A DNA stretch of 43,482 bases, taken from contig NZ_JAFZKX010000065.1 of the NCBI RefSeq assembly GCF_017551775.1, forward strand, positions 1 to 43,482. The letters run 5' to 3'. A program made the position numbers and the translations under genes. The first letter of the stretch is position 1; each line of letters begins with the position of its first letter. The notes beneath the pieces are model-generated. The model was not told the DNA's origin. It saw only the letters and a program-made list of their open reading frames with translations, and made no database searches. The stretch is from Fibrobacter sp. Lineage in GTDB: Bacteria; Fibrobacterota; Fibrobacteria; Fibrobacterales; Fibrobacteraceae. This document shows positions 24,006 through 30,841 of this stretch, piece by piece.

Positions 24006-24808
24006 GTTCCGAGTTTCTCTATATCCTTTAGCACTTTATCAATGTTATTCTTTTGTTCTAAGAGTCTTAATACATTACCGTTTGTGCTGGGCAGGTGGAG
24101 AAGTTTCGTCTTTTTTGGAGGTGGTGGCGGTTCCAAACCGACTGATTGAAACATCTCCAAAAAGAGTGACAAATCACCACAAGAGATTTCGTCGCAAATT
24201 AAAGCAAAATTAATGACCGAGAATCCTGCTTCGCGTGCCTGTTGGAATAATGGTTCATAGGACTGAAGGCGTCGAATAAAGCTTTTTCTATCACCATAGA
24301 GTTCTAAAACAAAAGTAATCTTGACTCGATCGCACAATGGGCAGCCATCCCCTTTGAGGCTCTTCAAATCAACTGCAATTTCGTCAAAAGCAGACAAAGG
24401 GGCGACAACAACATTTTCCGAATCGCGGAGCTTTAGTTTTTCTTTTAATGGGGGCGGGATCCTACCGCCGGTCCCACCGCCAACCGACTTGTACAATTTG
24501 CCGTTTTCATCCTCAATCGCGCTGTCCAACATGCCGTTCTTTTCAGTGTACAAGGCCCACACGATGCGACCGGGATCGCCCTCGTTTTCCTTATCAAGAG
24601 AAACGTAGCGGGAGCCGTAACGGTCCAATTGCATTGTATAGAAGACATCAGGCAGATGACCGCCTTCGGCGCCAACGTTCATATACTTTTTTGTGATATT
24701 CACATAAACAGGAAACGTTTCATCCCAAGCGTCATCCTCTGAATATGCATAACAGACGAATGCCAAAATCGTCATGACAACAGTTATTTTGCATGTAATT
24801 AATTTCAT
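23987..24808 (-). CDS. Secreted orphan protein, paralogue of the gene at 5896-6723
   Basis: Function unknown. A 273-residue protein with a signal peptide (MKLITCKITVVMTILAFVCY). The conserved block with the 5.9-kb protein includes GAEGGHLPDVFYTMQ, YGSRYVSL, DPGRIVWALYTEKNG, KLYKSVGGGTGG and APLSAFDE. The later part (ITFVLELYGDRKSF, then QAREAGFSVINFAL) again has an ExbD-like rhythm, and a CPLCDR pair of cysteines precedes it. I use ATG 24808 to match the paralogue; a GTG at 24826 is the alternative. The last residues (TTKNFQ) are read from a decayed fragment of another gene family, so the natural C-terminus has probably been replaced. Confidence 0.78.
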   Translation of the reverse strand: MKLITCKITVVMTILAFVCYAYSEDDAWDETFPVYVNITKKYMNVGAEGGHLPDVFYTMQLDRYGSRYVSLDKENEGDPGRIVWALYTEKNGMLDSAIEDENGKLYKSVGGGTGGRIPPPLKEKLKLRDSENVVVAPLSAFDEIAVDLKSLKGDGCPLCDRVKITFVLELYGDRKSFIRRLQSYEPLFQQAREAGFSVINFALICDEISCGDLSLFLEMFQSVGLEPPPPPKKTKLLHLPSTNGNVLRLLEQKNNIDKVLKDIEKLGTTKNFQ

Positions 24809-24830
24809 AAGGATTTTGGCAAACACAAAA

Positions 24831-25178
24831 CTAACCGTGAAAATAAGGGATTACATAAAACAATCTTGCCATAGTAACCACAATCCAGAACATATAAACA
24901 ATCTTCGTAGGCAGCTTTCTTGAAAAATCAAATTTTCCAAATTTTAGAATTATCAATGATATGGCCAATAAGAAAAGACTGAAACAACATGCTACACCAA
25001 TAAAAGCAACACAATCATCATCTACTATTGTTTCTATTTCTGCTTCCGTATACGGACGTAATGGAGCCAACAGCGCCAAGCAAGTAAATACGAAAGAACC
25101 TAGAAAAGAACCCAGAAGGGCAACAATTGAGAAGCCCTTTAAAAAGATTCTTGTCGCAGCATAATCGTTTTTATTCAT
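24831..25178 (-). CDS. Small polytopic membrane protein ending FYVIPYFHG
   Basis: Function not recognised. A 115-residue protein with three hydrophobic helices (around residues 17-40, 55-80 and 93-112) and a short acidic loop (YTEAEIETIVDDD). The end FYVIPYFHG matches the end of the 66-residue protein at 22267, which points to a shared family in this cluster. No clear ribosome-binding site. It lies 15 nt after the stop of the gene at 25194. Confidence 0.65.
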   Translation of the reverse strand: MNKNDYAATRIFLKGFSIVALLGSFLGSFVFTCLALLAPLRPYTEAEIETIVDDDCVAFIGVACCFSLFLLAISLIILKFGKFDFSRKLPTKIVYMFWIVVTMARLFYVIPYFHG

Positions 25179-25193
25179 CGTCTTTTATCAAAC

Positions 25194-25550
25194 TTACAAA
25201 ATTAAATTTCCTTTTTTCCATTCGTCAAGTGTCATTTTGGCAGATACGGCCAGCAGACTGTTCGAAACTTCGCCAAGGGCGGTCAAAACCTTTTTAGATT
25301 CCTCATGCGAAATTACAAGATAATGCGTTGCGGCCCAAAGCCTTGTTCCCATAGACGGAGCGGAAAGTAATTCATGAAAAGCATCGCTGGTCAAAGCACC
25401 TTGAGCCTTGATTTGCTGATAAACTGCCATCAATTCGTCGTAGGCTTTATTCGCCTTTTTATGGTTGCCCGTTTCTATTGCGTCGCCATACAAATCTGAA
25501 AGGTAAGCATATTCTAAAATCAAGTTTTCGTGAGAGTTTTTCTTCTTCAT
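25194..25550 (-). CDS. DUF2019-like small helical protein
   Basis: A 118-residue soluble helical protein. The pattern TRLWAATHYLVISHEES then KKVLTALGEV and MTLDEWKKGNL resembles DUF2019-type proteins (HEAT-like helices ending in a W-x-x-G motif) from memory of the family; I could not check this. Such proteins often occur in clusters near toxin or effector genes, but no function is proven. The start at 25550 has GGAG 7 nt upstream. A broken copy of its C-terminal third lies at 23880-24005. Confidence 0.7.
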   Translation of the reverse strand: MKKKNSHENLILEYAYLSDLYGDAIETGNHKKANKAYDELMAVYQQIKAQGALTSDAFHELLSAPSMGTRLWAATHYLVISHEESKKVLTALGEVSNSLLAVSAKMTLDEWKKGNLIL

Positions 25551-25568
25551 TTTGACGCTCCGCACTTA

Positions 25569-25619
25569 CTAAAATTCCAATCCAAGTTGCTCGATTATCG
25601 CACGCATTGACGATACATC
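25569..25619 (-). pseudogene. Remnant of the MTVNERL-type N-terminal module
   Basis: The minus strand reads DVSSMRAIIEQLGLEF and then a stop, matching ITDESSMRAIIESLGLEY in the gene at 19896-21131. Twenty-one consecutive bases (25594-25614 and 20974-20994) are identical. The upstream part of the module is gone: the gene at 25595 runs into this piece in another frame and ends inside it. Confidence 0.75.
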
Positions 25620-26035
25620 ACAAAAATGCAGCCTACAAAACTAATAATCCATATCAAGAACCATGCAAGAAAAACGCCGTTGTCAACAATTGTCCGGCCA
25701 ATGCTTGTCGTATCTGATATTAGGCATAGGCACAATATGTCAAAAAGAAATGGAATGATGAAAAATTTCAAGCACCGCTTTTTCAAGTTTAGCAAAGTAA
25801 TAAAAATGAAAATAATCCTGAAAAGCATCATGGTAAACATGATTCCGTTGTCATCACTACCTAGACTCATTAAATCGCGGGTGTAGAATGTATCGGGATT
25901 CCCATGTGAATCATAAACACCAGCAGCAACAAAACGATCTACACGAAAAACAGCATACTGCAAAACGCAGATTATTGTTGAAATAATCAGGAAGATGACG
26001 TTCGTGGAATTGACTGTTTTAATCCAGTTTGTCAC
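25595..26035 (-). CDS. Four-helix membrane protein of unknown function
   Basis: Function not recognised. A 146-residue protein (GTG start at 26035) with four hydrophobic segments: about 12-30, 66-80, 88-105 and 117-140. The C-terminal residues VMYRQCVR come from reading the module remnant at 25569-25619 in a different frame, so its original end was probably replaced by recombination. No good ribosome-binding site is visible, so the start is uncertain; no in-frame ATG lies before about residue 65. Confidence 0.6.
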   Translation of the reverse strand: MTNWIKTVNSTNVIFLIISTIICVLQYAVFRVDRFVAAGVYDSHGNPDTFYTRDLMSLGSDDNGIMFTMMLFRIIFIFITLLNLKKRCLKFFIIPFLFDILCLCLISDTTSIGRTIVDNGVFLAWFLIWIISFVGCIFVMYRQCVR

Positions 26036-26114
26036 GTTCGGGGCCTTTTTCTATTCGCTTATTAGAAATAACAATAGTAAAATCTGGCCGTCTGAACAAC
26101 TGGGCGGGGTGGTC

Positions 26115-26351
26115 CTAGGGTTCGTCGGATTCTGGGGCCGATTCCTTCTGGGTGCGGATGTTTTCCATCAGGAAGTGGATGGCCTTGAGGCGGCCGTTGC
26201 ATTTTTCGATGCAGTTGTCGTAAAACCCCTTGGTTTTTTCGTCCCATTCGGGGACGATTTCGGAGGCGTACAGGAAGTGCTCCACGCAGATGGAAAGCTG
26301 GTCCGCTTCGCGGCGCAGGTCGTCGAGGTTTGATCTAGTGAAGAATGCCAT
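26115..26351 (-). CDS. Small helical hypothetical protein
   Basis: Function not recognised. A 78-residue charged helical protein (MAFFTRSNLDDLRREADQLS, then CVEHFLYASEIVP, ending ESAPESDEP). It is G+C-richer than the other genes of the cluster, in line with the housekeeping genes, and lies at its upstream border. The overlapping plus-strand frame has no start signal and poorer composition. The 79 bases to the next gene hold nothing I recognise. Confidence 0.55.
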   Translation of the reverse strand: MAFFTRSNLDDLRREADQLSICVEHFLYASEIVPEWDEKTKGFYDNCIEKCNGRLKAIHFLMENIRTQKESAPESDEP

Positions 26352-26426
26352 AATGATAAAGATAAAAAAGAAAAGTCGTCCTAAGAGGTGGCTTGCACAT
26401 GGTTTGGGGTGGCTTTTTTGACACTC

Positions 26427-26466
26427 TTACATACTAAAACGGCAAAAGAGATGAAAAAGTATGTAA
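26427..26466. repeat. Inverted-repeat unit 1 (10-bp arms, 20-bp core)
   Basis: TTACATACTA at 26427-26436, a 20-bp core, then AAGTATGTAA at 26457-26466. One outer base of the core-side arm differs (A for T), but the match extends outward by TC/GA. Confidence 0.85.
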
Positions 26467-26500
26467 GAATGTGGACGTGTGGGGGAATTCGCGTGATGCT

Positions 26501-26540
26501 TTACATACTAGATGTCGGAAAATGCTTTGTTAGTATGTAA
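26501..26540. repeat. Inverted-repeat unit 2 (10-bp arms, 20-bp core)
   Basis: TTACATACTA at 26501-26510, a 20-bp core of different sequence, then TAGTATGTAA at 26531-26540. Perfect arms, extending one more base pair outward. Confidence 0.9.
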
Positions 26541-26580
26541 AATAAACTGTTAAAAGTGCTTTTTGATTGTTAGTTTATTT
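26540..26580. repeat. Additional inverted repeat AAATAAACT/AGTTTATTT
   Basis: Arms at 26540-26548 and 26572-26580 with 23 bp between. It lies between units 2 and 3 and shares its first base with unit 2. Different sequence from the TTACATACTA arms. Confidence 0.5.
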
Positions 26581-26595
26581 GTGATTTTGCGAAAA

Positions 26596-26635
26596 TTACA
26601 TACTAAAGCCCTCCAACAGGCAAAATAGTATGTAA
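26596..26635. repeat. Inverted-repeat unit 3 (10-bp arms, 20-bp core)
   Basis: TTACATACTA at 26596-26605, a 20-bp core of different sequence, then TAGTATGTAA at 26626-26635. Same geometry as units 1 and 2. Confidence 0.9.
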
Positions 26636-26671
26636 GGGACGTATTTTTGAACTCAAATTGATTAAATAACA

Positions 26672-26679
26672 TATATTTA
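26672..26679 (+). promoter_or_regulatory. Putative -7 element 4 nt before the start codon
   Basis: TATATTTA, then AAAC, then ATG at 26684. Same spacing as at 11281, 28730, 35526 and 35595. Unit 3 of the array ends 36 bp upstream, so it would overlap or border the RNA polymerase site. Confidence 0.5.
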
Positions 26680-26683
26680 AAAC

Positions 26684-28732
26684 ATGTTGAAGAGGTTGCC
26701 TTTCATCTTGATTGCGCTGATGGCGGTTGCTGCGATGGCGGCGACTTCCGCCGTGACGGGCTCGTTCATGGATTTGCGCGATGGCCACGTCTACAAGACA
26801 GCCACAATCGGCTCGCAGACGTGGATGGCGGAGAACCTGAATTACGAAGCAGACTATAGCCGTTGCTATGGGGGCGATTATGCTGCTTGCGCCAGGGAAG
26901 GGCAGCTGTACGAATGGAAAAGTGCAATGATCGCATGTCCTGCGGGTTGGCATCTTCCGAGTAAAAGCGAATTTGAGATGTTGTTCGAAGCCGTGGGCGG
27001 GAAGTCGGTCGCAGGGAAAATGCTCAAGTCAAAACATGGTTGGCGCGACATGTCGGGCAAGGAATCGGCTGGCAACGGCACGGATGCGTTCTCGTTCTCT
27101 GCCAGTCCCGATATCAGGAGGAGCTGGGACGCGAACTTCTGGATTTCCGAGGGAGATGACAACTTTATATACTATGTAAGCCTGAGTTATTATAGCGATA
27201 GTGTGTTTATAAACTATGCAGGTAGCCTGCCGAGGATTAGCGATTCCTGGTATAACGTTCGCTGTGTCAAGGATGAATCTGCGGAGCCTTTTTCTTTCAA
27301 GAAAGACAAAGGGTTTGTCAAGTTTATTCCGGATTATATTATGCCGGATTACCGTAATGGGCATATAAAGGACTTTCGTGATGGTTTGACCTACAGGACG
27401 GTCACTATTGGCGACCAGACGTGGATGGCGGAAAACCTGAATTACGAGGCAGATGGTAGCGCTTGCTACGAAGATAGCACAAGTAATTGCGACAAGTACG
27501 GGCGCCTCTACACTTGGGGGGCGGCAAAAGACGCTTGCCCGTCAGGATGGCGCTTGCCGAAAATGAAAGAGTTCCTTACGTTGTTTGAAAATGTAGGCGG
27601 GTCATCGACCGCTGCCAAAATGCTAAAATCCAGGACAGGATGGCATTGGCATGTTTGGGAAAGCGACCATTATGTGAGTACAAAACCGATAAGAACTAGA
27701 AGGAAAAGCATAATGACGGACGGCAATGGCATAGATGCATTTTCGTTTACCGCCTTGCCCGAAAGCGATCGCGGCGAGAATGTGTGCTTCTGGAGTTCTG
27801 ACGGGTTTGATTCTGAAAGCAATTTCAAGTATGCCATGACAATGGAGTATATGATGGATGAGGCGAACTACAACTCTTTCTATACCGAAGATGACTTCTT
27901 TGGAGGTCCGTATTGGTGTGCTGTCCGTTGCTTCAAGGAAAAAACTGCAAAAAAGACCAAGGAACCGTCGCCTGCAAAAGTTGAAAATGCGGTAAAATTT
28001 AAGATGGATGATTTTAGACTTGTAACGGATTATAACGTGACGGATTATCGTAGCGGGATTATGACGGATGAACGTGACGGGCAAAAATACAGGACGGTTG
28101 TCATAGGCAAGCAGACGTGGATGGCGGAAAACCTGAATTACAGGACGGAAGGAAGCTATTGCTACGATGATGACGAACTGACCTGTTTCCAGTATGGCCG
28201 CCTTTATAAATGGGAGCCAGCAACGGATGCCTGCCCAGCCGGTTGGCATCTGCCGAGCTATAAGGAAATTCTGGACTTGAAAATAGAACTGAGCCATGAA
28301 GTGTACAATGATTCGGTTTCCGCCGACATGCTCAAATCCAGGACGGGATGGAAAAGTGTGGTAGACTCGTCGGGACCGATGTGCAAGAATCTTTTGCTAT
28401 GTGGAAGTGAACGGAAGGGGACGGATTTGTTCGGGTTCTCTGTGCTACCGACGGGATTCAGGGTGAGCGACAGGTTAAATAGTAAGGCAATTCTTAATCT
28501 TCTGAGAGAGATTCATTACTTGCATGCTGATGAAAAGTATGAATCGAAAAAACATAGCGATTACCGAGGCGAGGGTGAACAGGCGCTTTTCTGGACGTCC
28601 TCGGAGGTGTTTATAAGCAGGAATAAAGGAGGAAAAGTGCATCTCGCCTCTTTTGAATACAAGTATGGCGGAATTGGCCTAGAATATGGCGATAAAGATA
28701 ACGGCTATTCTGTCCGCTGCGTAAAGGACTAA
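26684..28732 (+). CDS. Secreted protein with three Fibrobacter major paralogous domains
   Basis: A 682-residue exported protein (signal peptide MLKRLPFILIALMAVAAMAA). It carries three tandem copies of the Fibrobacter succinogenes major paralogous domain (TIGR02145 type): about residues 26-205, 225-410 and 455-682. Each copy opens with (F/L)RDG..Y.T..IG.QTWMAENLNY, then C(Y)...C...GxLY.W..A...CP(A/S)GW(H/R)LP, and ends near a W(C)xVRC(V/F)K motif. The domain is abundant in Fibrobacter, related to the C-type-lectin-like fold, and thought to sit on the cell surface; the ligand is unknown. The second and third copies carry long insertions. A leaderless-type promoter box lies 4 nt before the ATG. 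Confidence 0.95.
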   Translation: MLKRLPFILIALMAVAAMAATSAVTGSFMDLRDGHVYKTATIGSQTWMAENLNYEADYSRCYGGDYAACAREGQLYEWKSAMIACPAGWHLPSKSEFEMLFEAVGGKSVAGKMLKSKHGWRDMSGKESAGNGTDAFSFSASPDIRRSWDANFWISEGDDNFIYYVSLSYYSDSVFINYAGSLPRISDSWYNVRCVKDESAEPFSFKKDKGFVKFIPDYIMPDYRNGHIKDFRDGLTYRTVTIGDQTWMAENLNYEADGSACYEDSTSNCDKYGRLYTWGAAKDACPSGWRLPKMKEFLTLFENVGGSSTAAKMLKSRTGWHWHVWESDHYVSTKPIRTRRKSIMTDGNGIDAFSFTALPESDRGENVCFWSSDGFDSESNFKYAMTMEYMMDEANYNSFYTEDDFFGGPYWCAVRCFKEKTAKKTKEPSPAKVENAVKFKMDDFRLVTDYNVTDYRSGIMTDERDGQKYRTVVIGKQTWMAENLNYRTEGSYCYDDDELTCFQYGRLYKWEPATDACPAGWHLPSYKEILDLKIELSHEVYNDSVSADMLKSRTGWKSVVDSSGPMCKNLLLCGSERKGTDLFGFSVLPTGFRVSDRLNSKAILNLLREIHYLHADEKYESKKHSDYRGEGEQALFWTSSEVFISRNKGGKVHLASFEYKYGGIGLEYGDKDNGYSVRCVKD

Positions 28733-28737
28733 ATTTA
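28730..28737 (+). promoter_or_regulatory. Putative -7 element 4 nt before the start codon, overlapping a stop codon
   Basis: TAAATTTA, then CAGT, then ATG at 28742. Its first three bases are the stop codon of the preceding gene. Confidence 0.45.
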
Positions 28738-28741
28738 CAGT

Positions 28742-29461
28742 ATGAAAGTTGCGCTTTTCGGTTCGACCGGCCTGATTGGAAAAAATGTCCTGAAACTCCT
28801 GGTGCGCCTTGACCAGGTGGAGCATGTGTACTGCCCGGTACGCCGCGTGCCCGAGCCCGCCGAAACGGGAATCTTGGAAGGTGCCGCAAAAATCGATTTC
28901 GATGTGGTCGACTTTGAACAGGTGGACAAGCTGCGCGAGAAGTTTGCGGGCCTCGACGCGGCGATATGCTGCCTGGGCACGACAATCAAGCAGGCGGGCA
29001 GCAAACCCGCGCAAGAAAGGATTGATTTGAGACTCCCGCTGACGCTGGCCGCCGTCGCGAAAAAAGCCGGCGTGAAGCATTTCCTCTGCGTGAGCGCGCA
29101 GGGCGCGAATTCGCATTCGCCGTTCTTCTACAACCGCCTGAAGGGCATGCTCGAAGAAGGGCTCACCATGATGAACTTCGAGTCGCTCACGCTGGTGAGA
29201 CCTTCGCTATTGCTCGGGAAACACCGCGACAAGCGCTTTGGCGAAGAATTGATGCAGAAGCTGTTCGGCGGTCACCTCGCGATTATCCCAGCAAGGATTC
29301 GCCCTGTGTTTGCGGAATCGGTCGCGGCCCACCTGGTGGCTTCGCTCCTGAAGCCGCCTTCCGACCACGTGTGCGCAAGCGACGGCGTGAAGGGCAAGCG
29401 CATCATATACAACCGCGTGCTGTCGAGTACGAATGCGGATGCTTTTTTCCGGGAGAACTGA
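28742..29461 (+). CDS. NAD(P)-binding Rossmann protein, epimerase/TIP30-like
   Basis: A 239-residue cytoplasmic protein of the atypical short-chain dehydrogenase type. The N-terminal cofactor motif is FGSTGLIGKNV (GxxGxxG), followed by the acidic strand end DFDVVDFEQ, CCLGTT, and the active-site-like HFLCVSAQGAN...FFYNRLKG (Ser, then YxxxK). It most resembles the NAD(P)H-binding/NDP-sugar-epimerase-like group that includes TIP30/HTATIP2 and YbjT-type proteins. Substrate unknown. It is convergent with the pseudopilin gene, with a 2-nt gap. Confidence 0.87.
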   Translation: MKVALFGSTGLIGKNVLKLLVRLDQVEHVYCPVRRVPEPAETGILEGAAKIDFDVVDFEQVDKLREKFAGLDAAICCLGTTIKQAGSKPAQERIDLRLPLTLAAVAKKAGVKHFLCVSAQGANSHSPFFYNRLKGMLEEGLTMMNFESLTLVRPSLLLGKHRDKRFGEELMQKLFGGHLAIIPARIRPVFAESVAAHLVASLLKPPSDHVCASDGVKGKRIIYNRVLSSTNADAFFREN

Positions 29462-29463
29462 AC

Positions 29464-30696
29464 TTAAGGGTTTTCAACCGTTTGTGTGCATGTCCTTGTG
29501 TCGGTGTCGTAGACCGCGCACTGGGACTTCGGTATGCTCTTGTAGCTGGCGCATTTGCCGCTGTTTCCCTTGTAGCTTGTGCAACAATCGCTTGTCTTGC
29601 AACTGATTTCGTCGGGGAGCGATTCATAATCCACGTCGTTGCCGTTCTGGTCTTTGATTAATGGCGTGTCGTCGTGCATGTAGACTCCACCGGCCTCGTT
29701 CCCGGAACCGCTGCCCTGTCCATTGCCGTTGCCTCCGGACTGGCCTTCTTGTCCTTGCTGTCCTTGCTGTCCTTGCTGTTCTTGCTGTTCTTGCTGTTCT
29801 TGTTGTTCTTGTTGTTCTTGTTGCTCTTGCTGTTCTTTCTGTTTTTGTTTCTGCTCTTCTTCGTATTTTTTAATTTCGCTATCGATGTCATGGTCCTTTT
29901 CGTAGTCGCACAGCCTTACACACTCGTCGACGCTGAGGCCGCTCTGTCCCTTGTTGACTGCTAGCCTGCATTCCTGCACGTAGCACCATCCGCAGTGACC
30001 GCCCTTGATATTTCTGGGGTCGCTGGCGTGTCCCGTGGCCATTAACGCTTCGCAGTCTACCTGGCTATTGCTCGAAGAACTCTGGTTGCTGTTGGAACTC
30101 TGGGTGCTGCCGGTGCTGGACGGGGTGGGGTCGCTGGGCGGTTCTTCGTTCGTATCTTCCGGTTCTTCTTCCGTGTCGGGCGGGGTGTCGGAGGTGATTT
30201 CGGCGGTGGCTTCGCATGCGCCTACGCCCGCGTTCCCTATGTCCCAGCTGGTTGTCAGCGCGCCGCATTCGCCCGAGGAGACTAGATGCCTGTATCGGAG
30301 TTCGTGGACGTCGAGGGGTTCCAGGACTATCGACCAGGCGCTGTACGGCTGACAGTCGTTGAGCTTGGATCTGTTGAAGGCCTGCCATCCGACCATGCGT
30401 TTCCCGTTGGGCTTGAGGGCGATGGTCCCCTGGATGCAGCCTCTGTACTCGAAGTATTCGCTCTGGCCGCCGTCCGGGGCTCCGTAGCCGATGTTCTGCC
30501 AGCTGCCTACGCCGTTGTTTTCGTGCAGGTAGGTGTTCTGCAGGCTGATGTAGGTACCTGCGGCGACGGGTATTTCCGATGCCTTTGCTTTTGCGATGAC
30601 GCCAAACATTTTGGGTAGGCCCACGGCTGCGAGCACGCCCAAGGCGATGATGACGACCATTACTTCGACTAGGGTAAATCCGCCCTTCTTCATCAT
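29464..30696 (-). CDS. Type IV pilin/pseudopilin-like protein with Gln/Glu repeat tail
   Basis: A 410-residue protein. It begins with a prepilin leader and type III signal (MMKKG-FTLVEVMVVIIALGV), so it should be cleaved after Gly, N-methylated and assembled by a type II secretion or type IV pilus system. The globular part (to about 150) parallels the next pseudopilin: AGTYISLQNTYLHENN, IGYGAPDGG, LTTSWDIG. It then runs into a Ser/Pro/Glu-rich linker, a Cys-rich segment (GWCYVQECRL, VCLCDY-like), an (EQQ)n/(GQQ)n tract at about 282-318 made of near-identical 9-bp units (around 29749-29845), a Gly/Asn segment and a final Cys-rich end. GGAG lies 8 nt before the ATG. Such a long tail is unusual for a pilin. 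Confidence 0.87.
   Translation of the reverse strand: MMKKGGFTLVEVMVVIIALGVLAAVGLPKMFGVIAKAKASEIPVAAGTYISLQNTYLHENNGVGSWQNIGYGAPDGGQSEYFEYRGCIQGTIALKPNGKRMVGWQAFNRSKLNDCQPYSAWSIVLEPLDVHELRYRHLVSSGECGALTTSWDIGNAGVGACEATAEITSDTPPDTEEEPEDTNEEPPSDPTPSSTGSTQSSNSNQSSSSNSQVDCEALMATGHASDPRNIKGGHCGWCYVQECRLAVNKGQSGLSVDECVRLCDYEKDHDIDSEIKKYEEEQKQKQKEQQEQQEQQEQQEQQEQQEQQGQQGQQGQEGQSGGNGNGQGSGSGNEAGGVYMHDDTPLIKDQNGNDVDYESLPDEISCKTSDCCTSYKGNSGKCASYKSIPKSQCAVYDTDTRTCTQTVENP
29749..29845. repeat. 9-bp tandem repeat encoding (EQQ)n/(GQQ)n
   Basis: About ten units of CTTGCTGTT/C type (plus strand), coding for Glu/Gly-Gln-Gln on the minus strand. The unit is a multiple of three, so copy-number change keeps the frame. 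Confidence 0.85.
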
Positions 30697-30763
30697 ACGA
30701 AAACTCCTTCCCGAGAAACTCGGAAAAGTAAACCGTAAGAAAAATAAAACATTGAAGGGCGGA

Positions 30764-30783
30764 AAAGAGCCTAGGGCTCCAAA
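30764..30783 (-). terminator. Weak terminator-like hairpin between the pseudopilin genes
   Basis: On the minus strand GAGCC-TA-GGCTC is followed by TTTT. The stem is short, so only partial termination would be expected after the 30842-31504 gene. A second small hairpin, CCGAG-TTT-CTCGG, lies just before the ribosome-binding site of the downstream gene (30710-30722). Confidence 0.35.
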
Positions 30784-30841
30784 AAAATATTCTGTTTTGC
30801 CTTAGTCCAACTTGGAATGTGGCTTTACGGTGGTTTTACGG

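Larger units (their letters stand above)
26352..26683. other. 332-bp divergent intergenic region with the three-unit inverted-repeat array
   Basis: No gene is seen. The region holds three 40-bp inverted-repeat units (26427-26466, 26501-26540, 26596-26635), an extra 9-bp inverted repeat (26540-26548 with 26572-26580) and the promoter-like box of the following gene. It separates the minus-strand cluster from the plus-strand paralogous-domain gene. Confidence 0.8.

Noticed and set aside
25995-26333. A 112-residue plus-strand frame
   Set aside because: It crosses the end of one minus-strand gene and overlaps another, with no ribosome-binding site; most likely a shadow.
19896-26351. Integron cassette array
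   Set aside because: All genes point one way and fragments are shuffled, but I see no attC-like folds at gene ends and no integrase in the window.
26427-26635. CRISPR array
   Set aside because: The repeats are only 10 bp and alternate in orientation, the units are separated by unequal gaps, and no cas genes are near.
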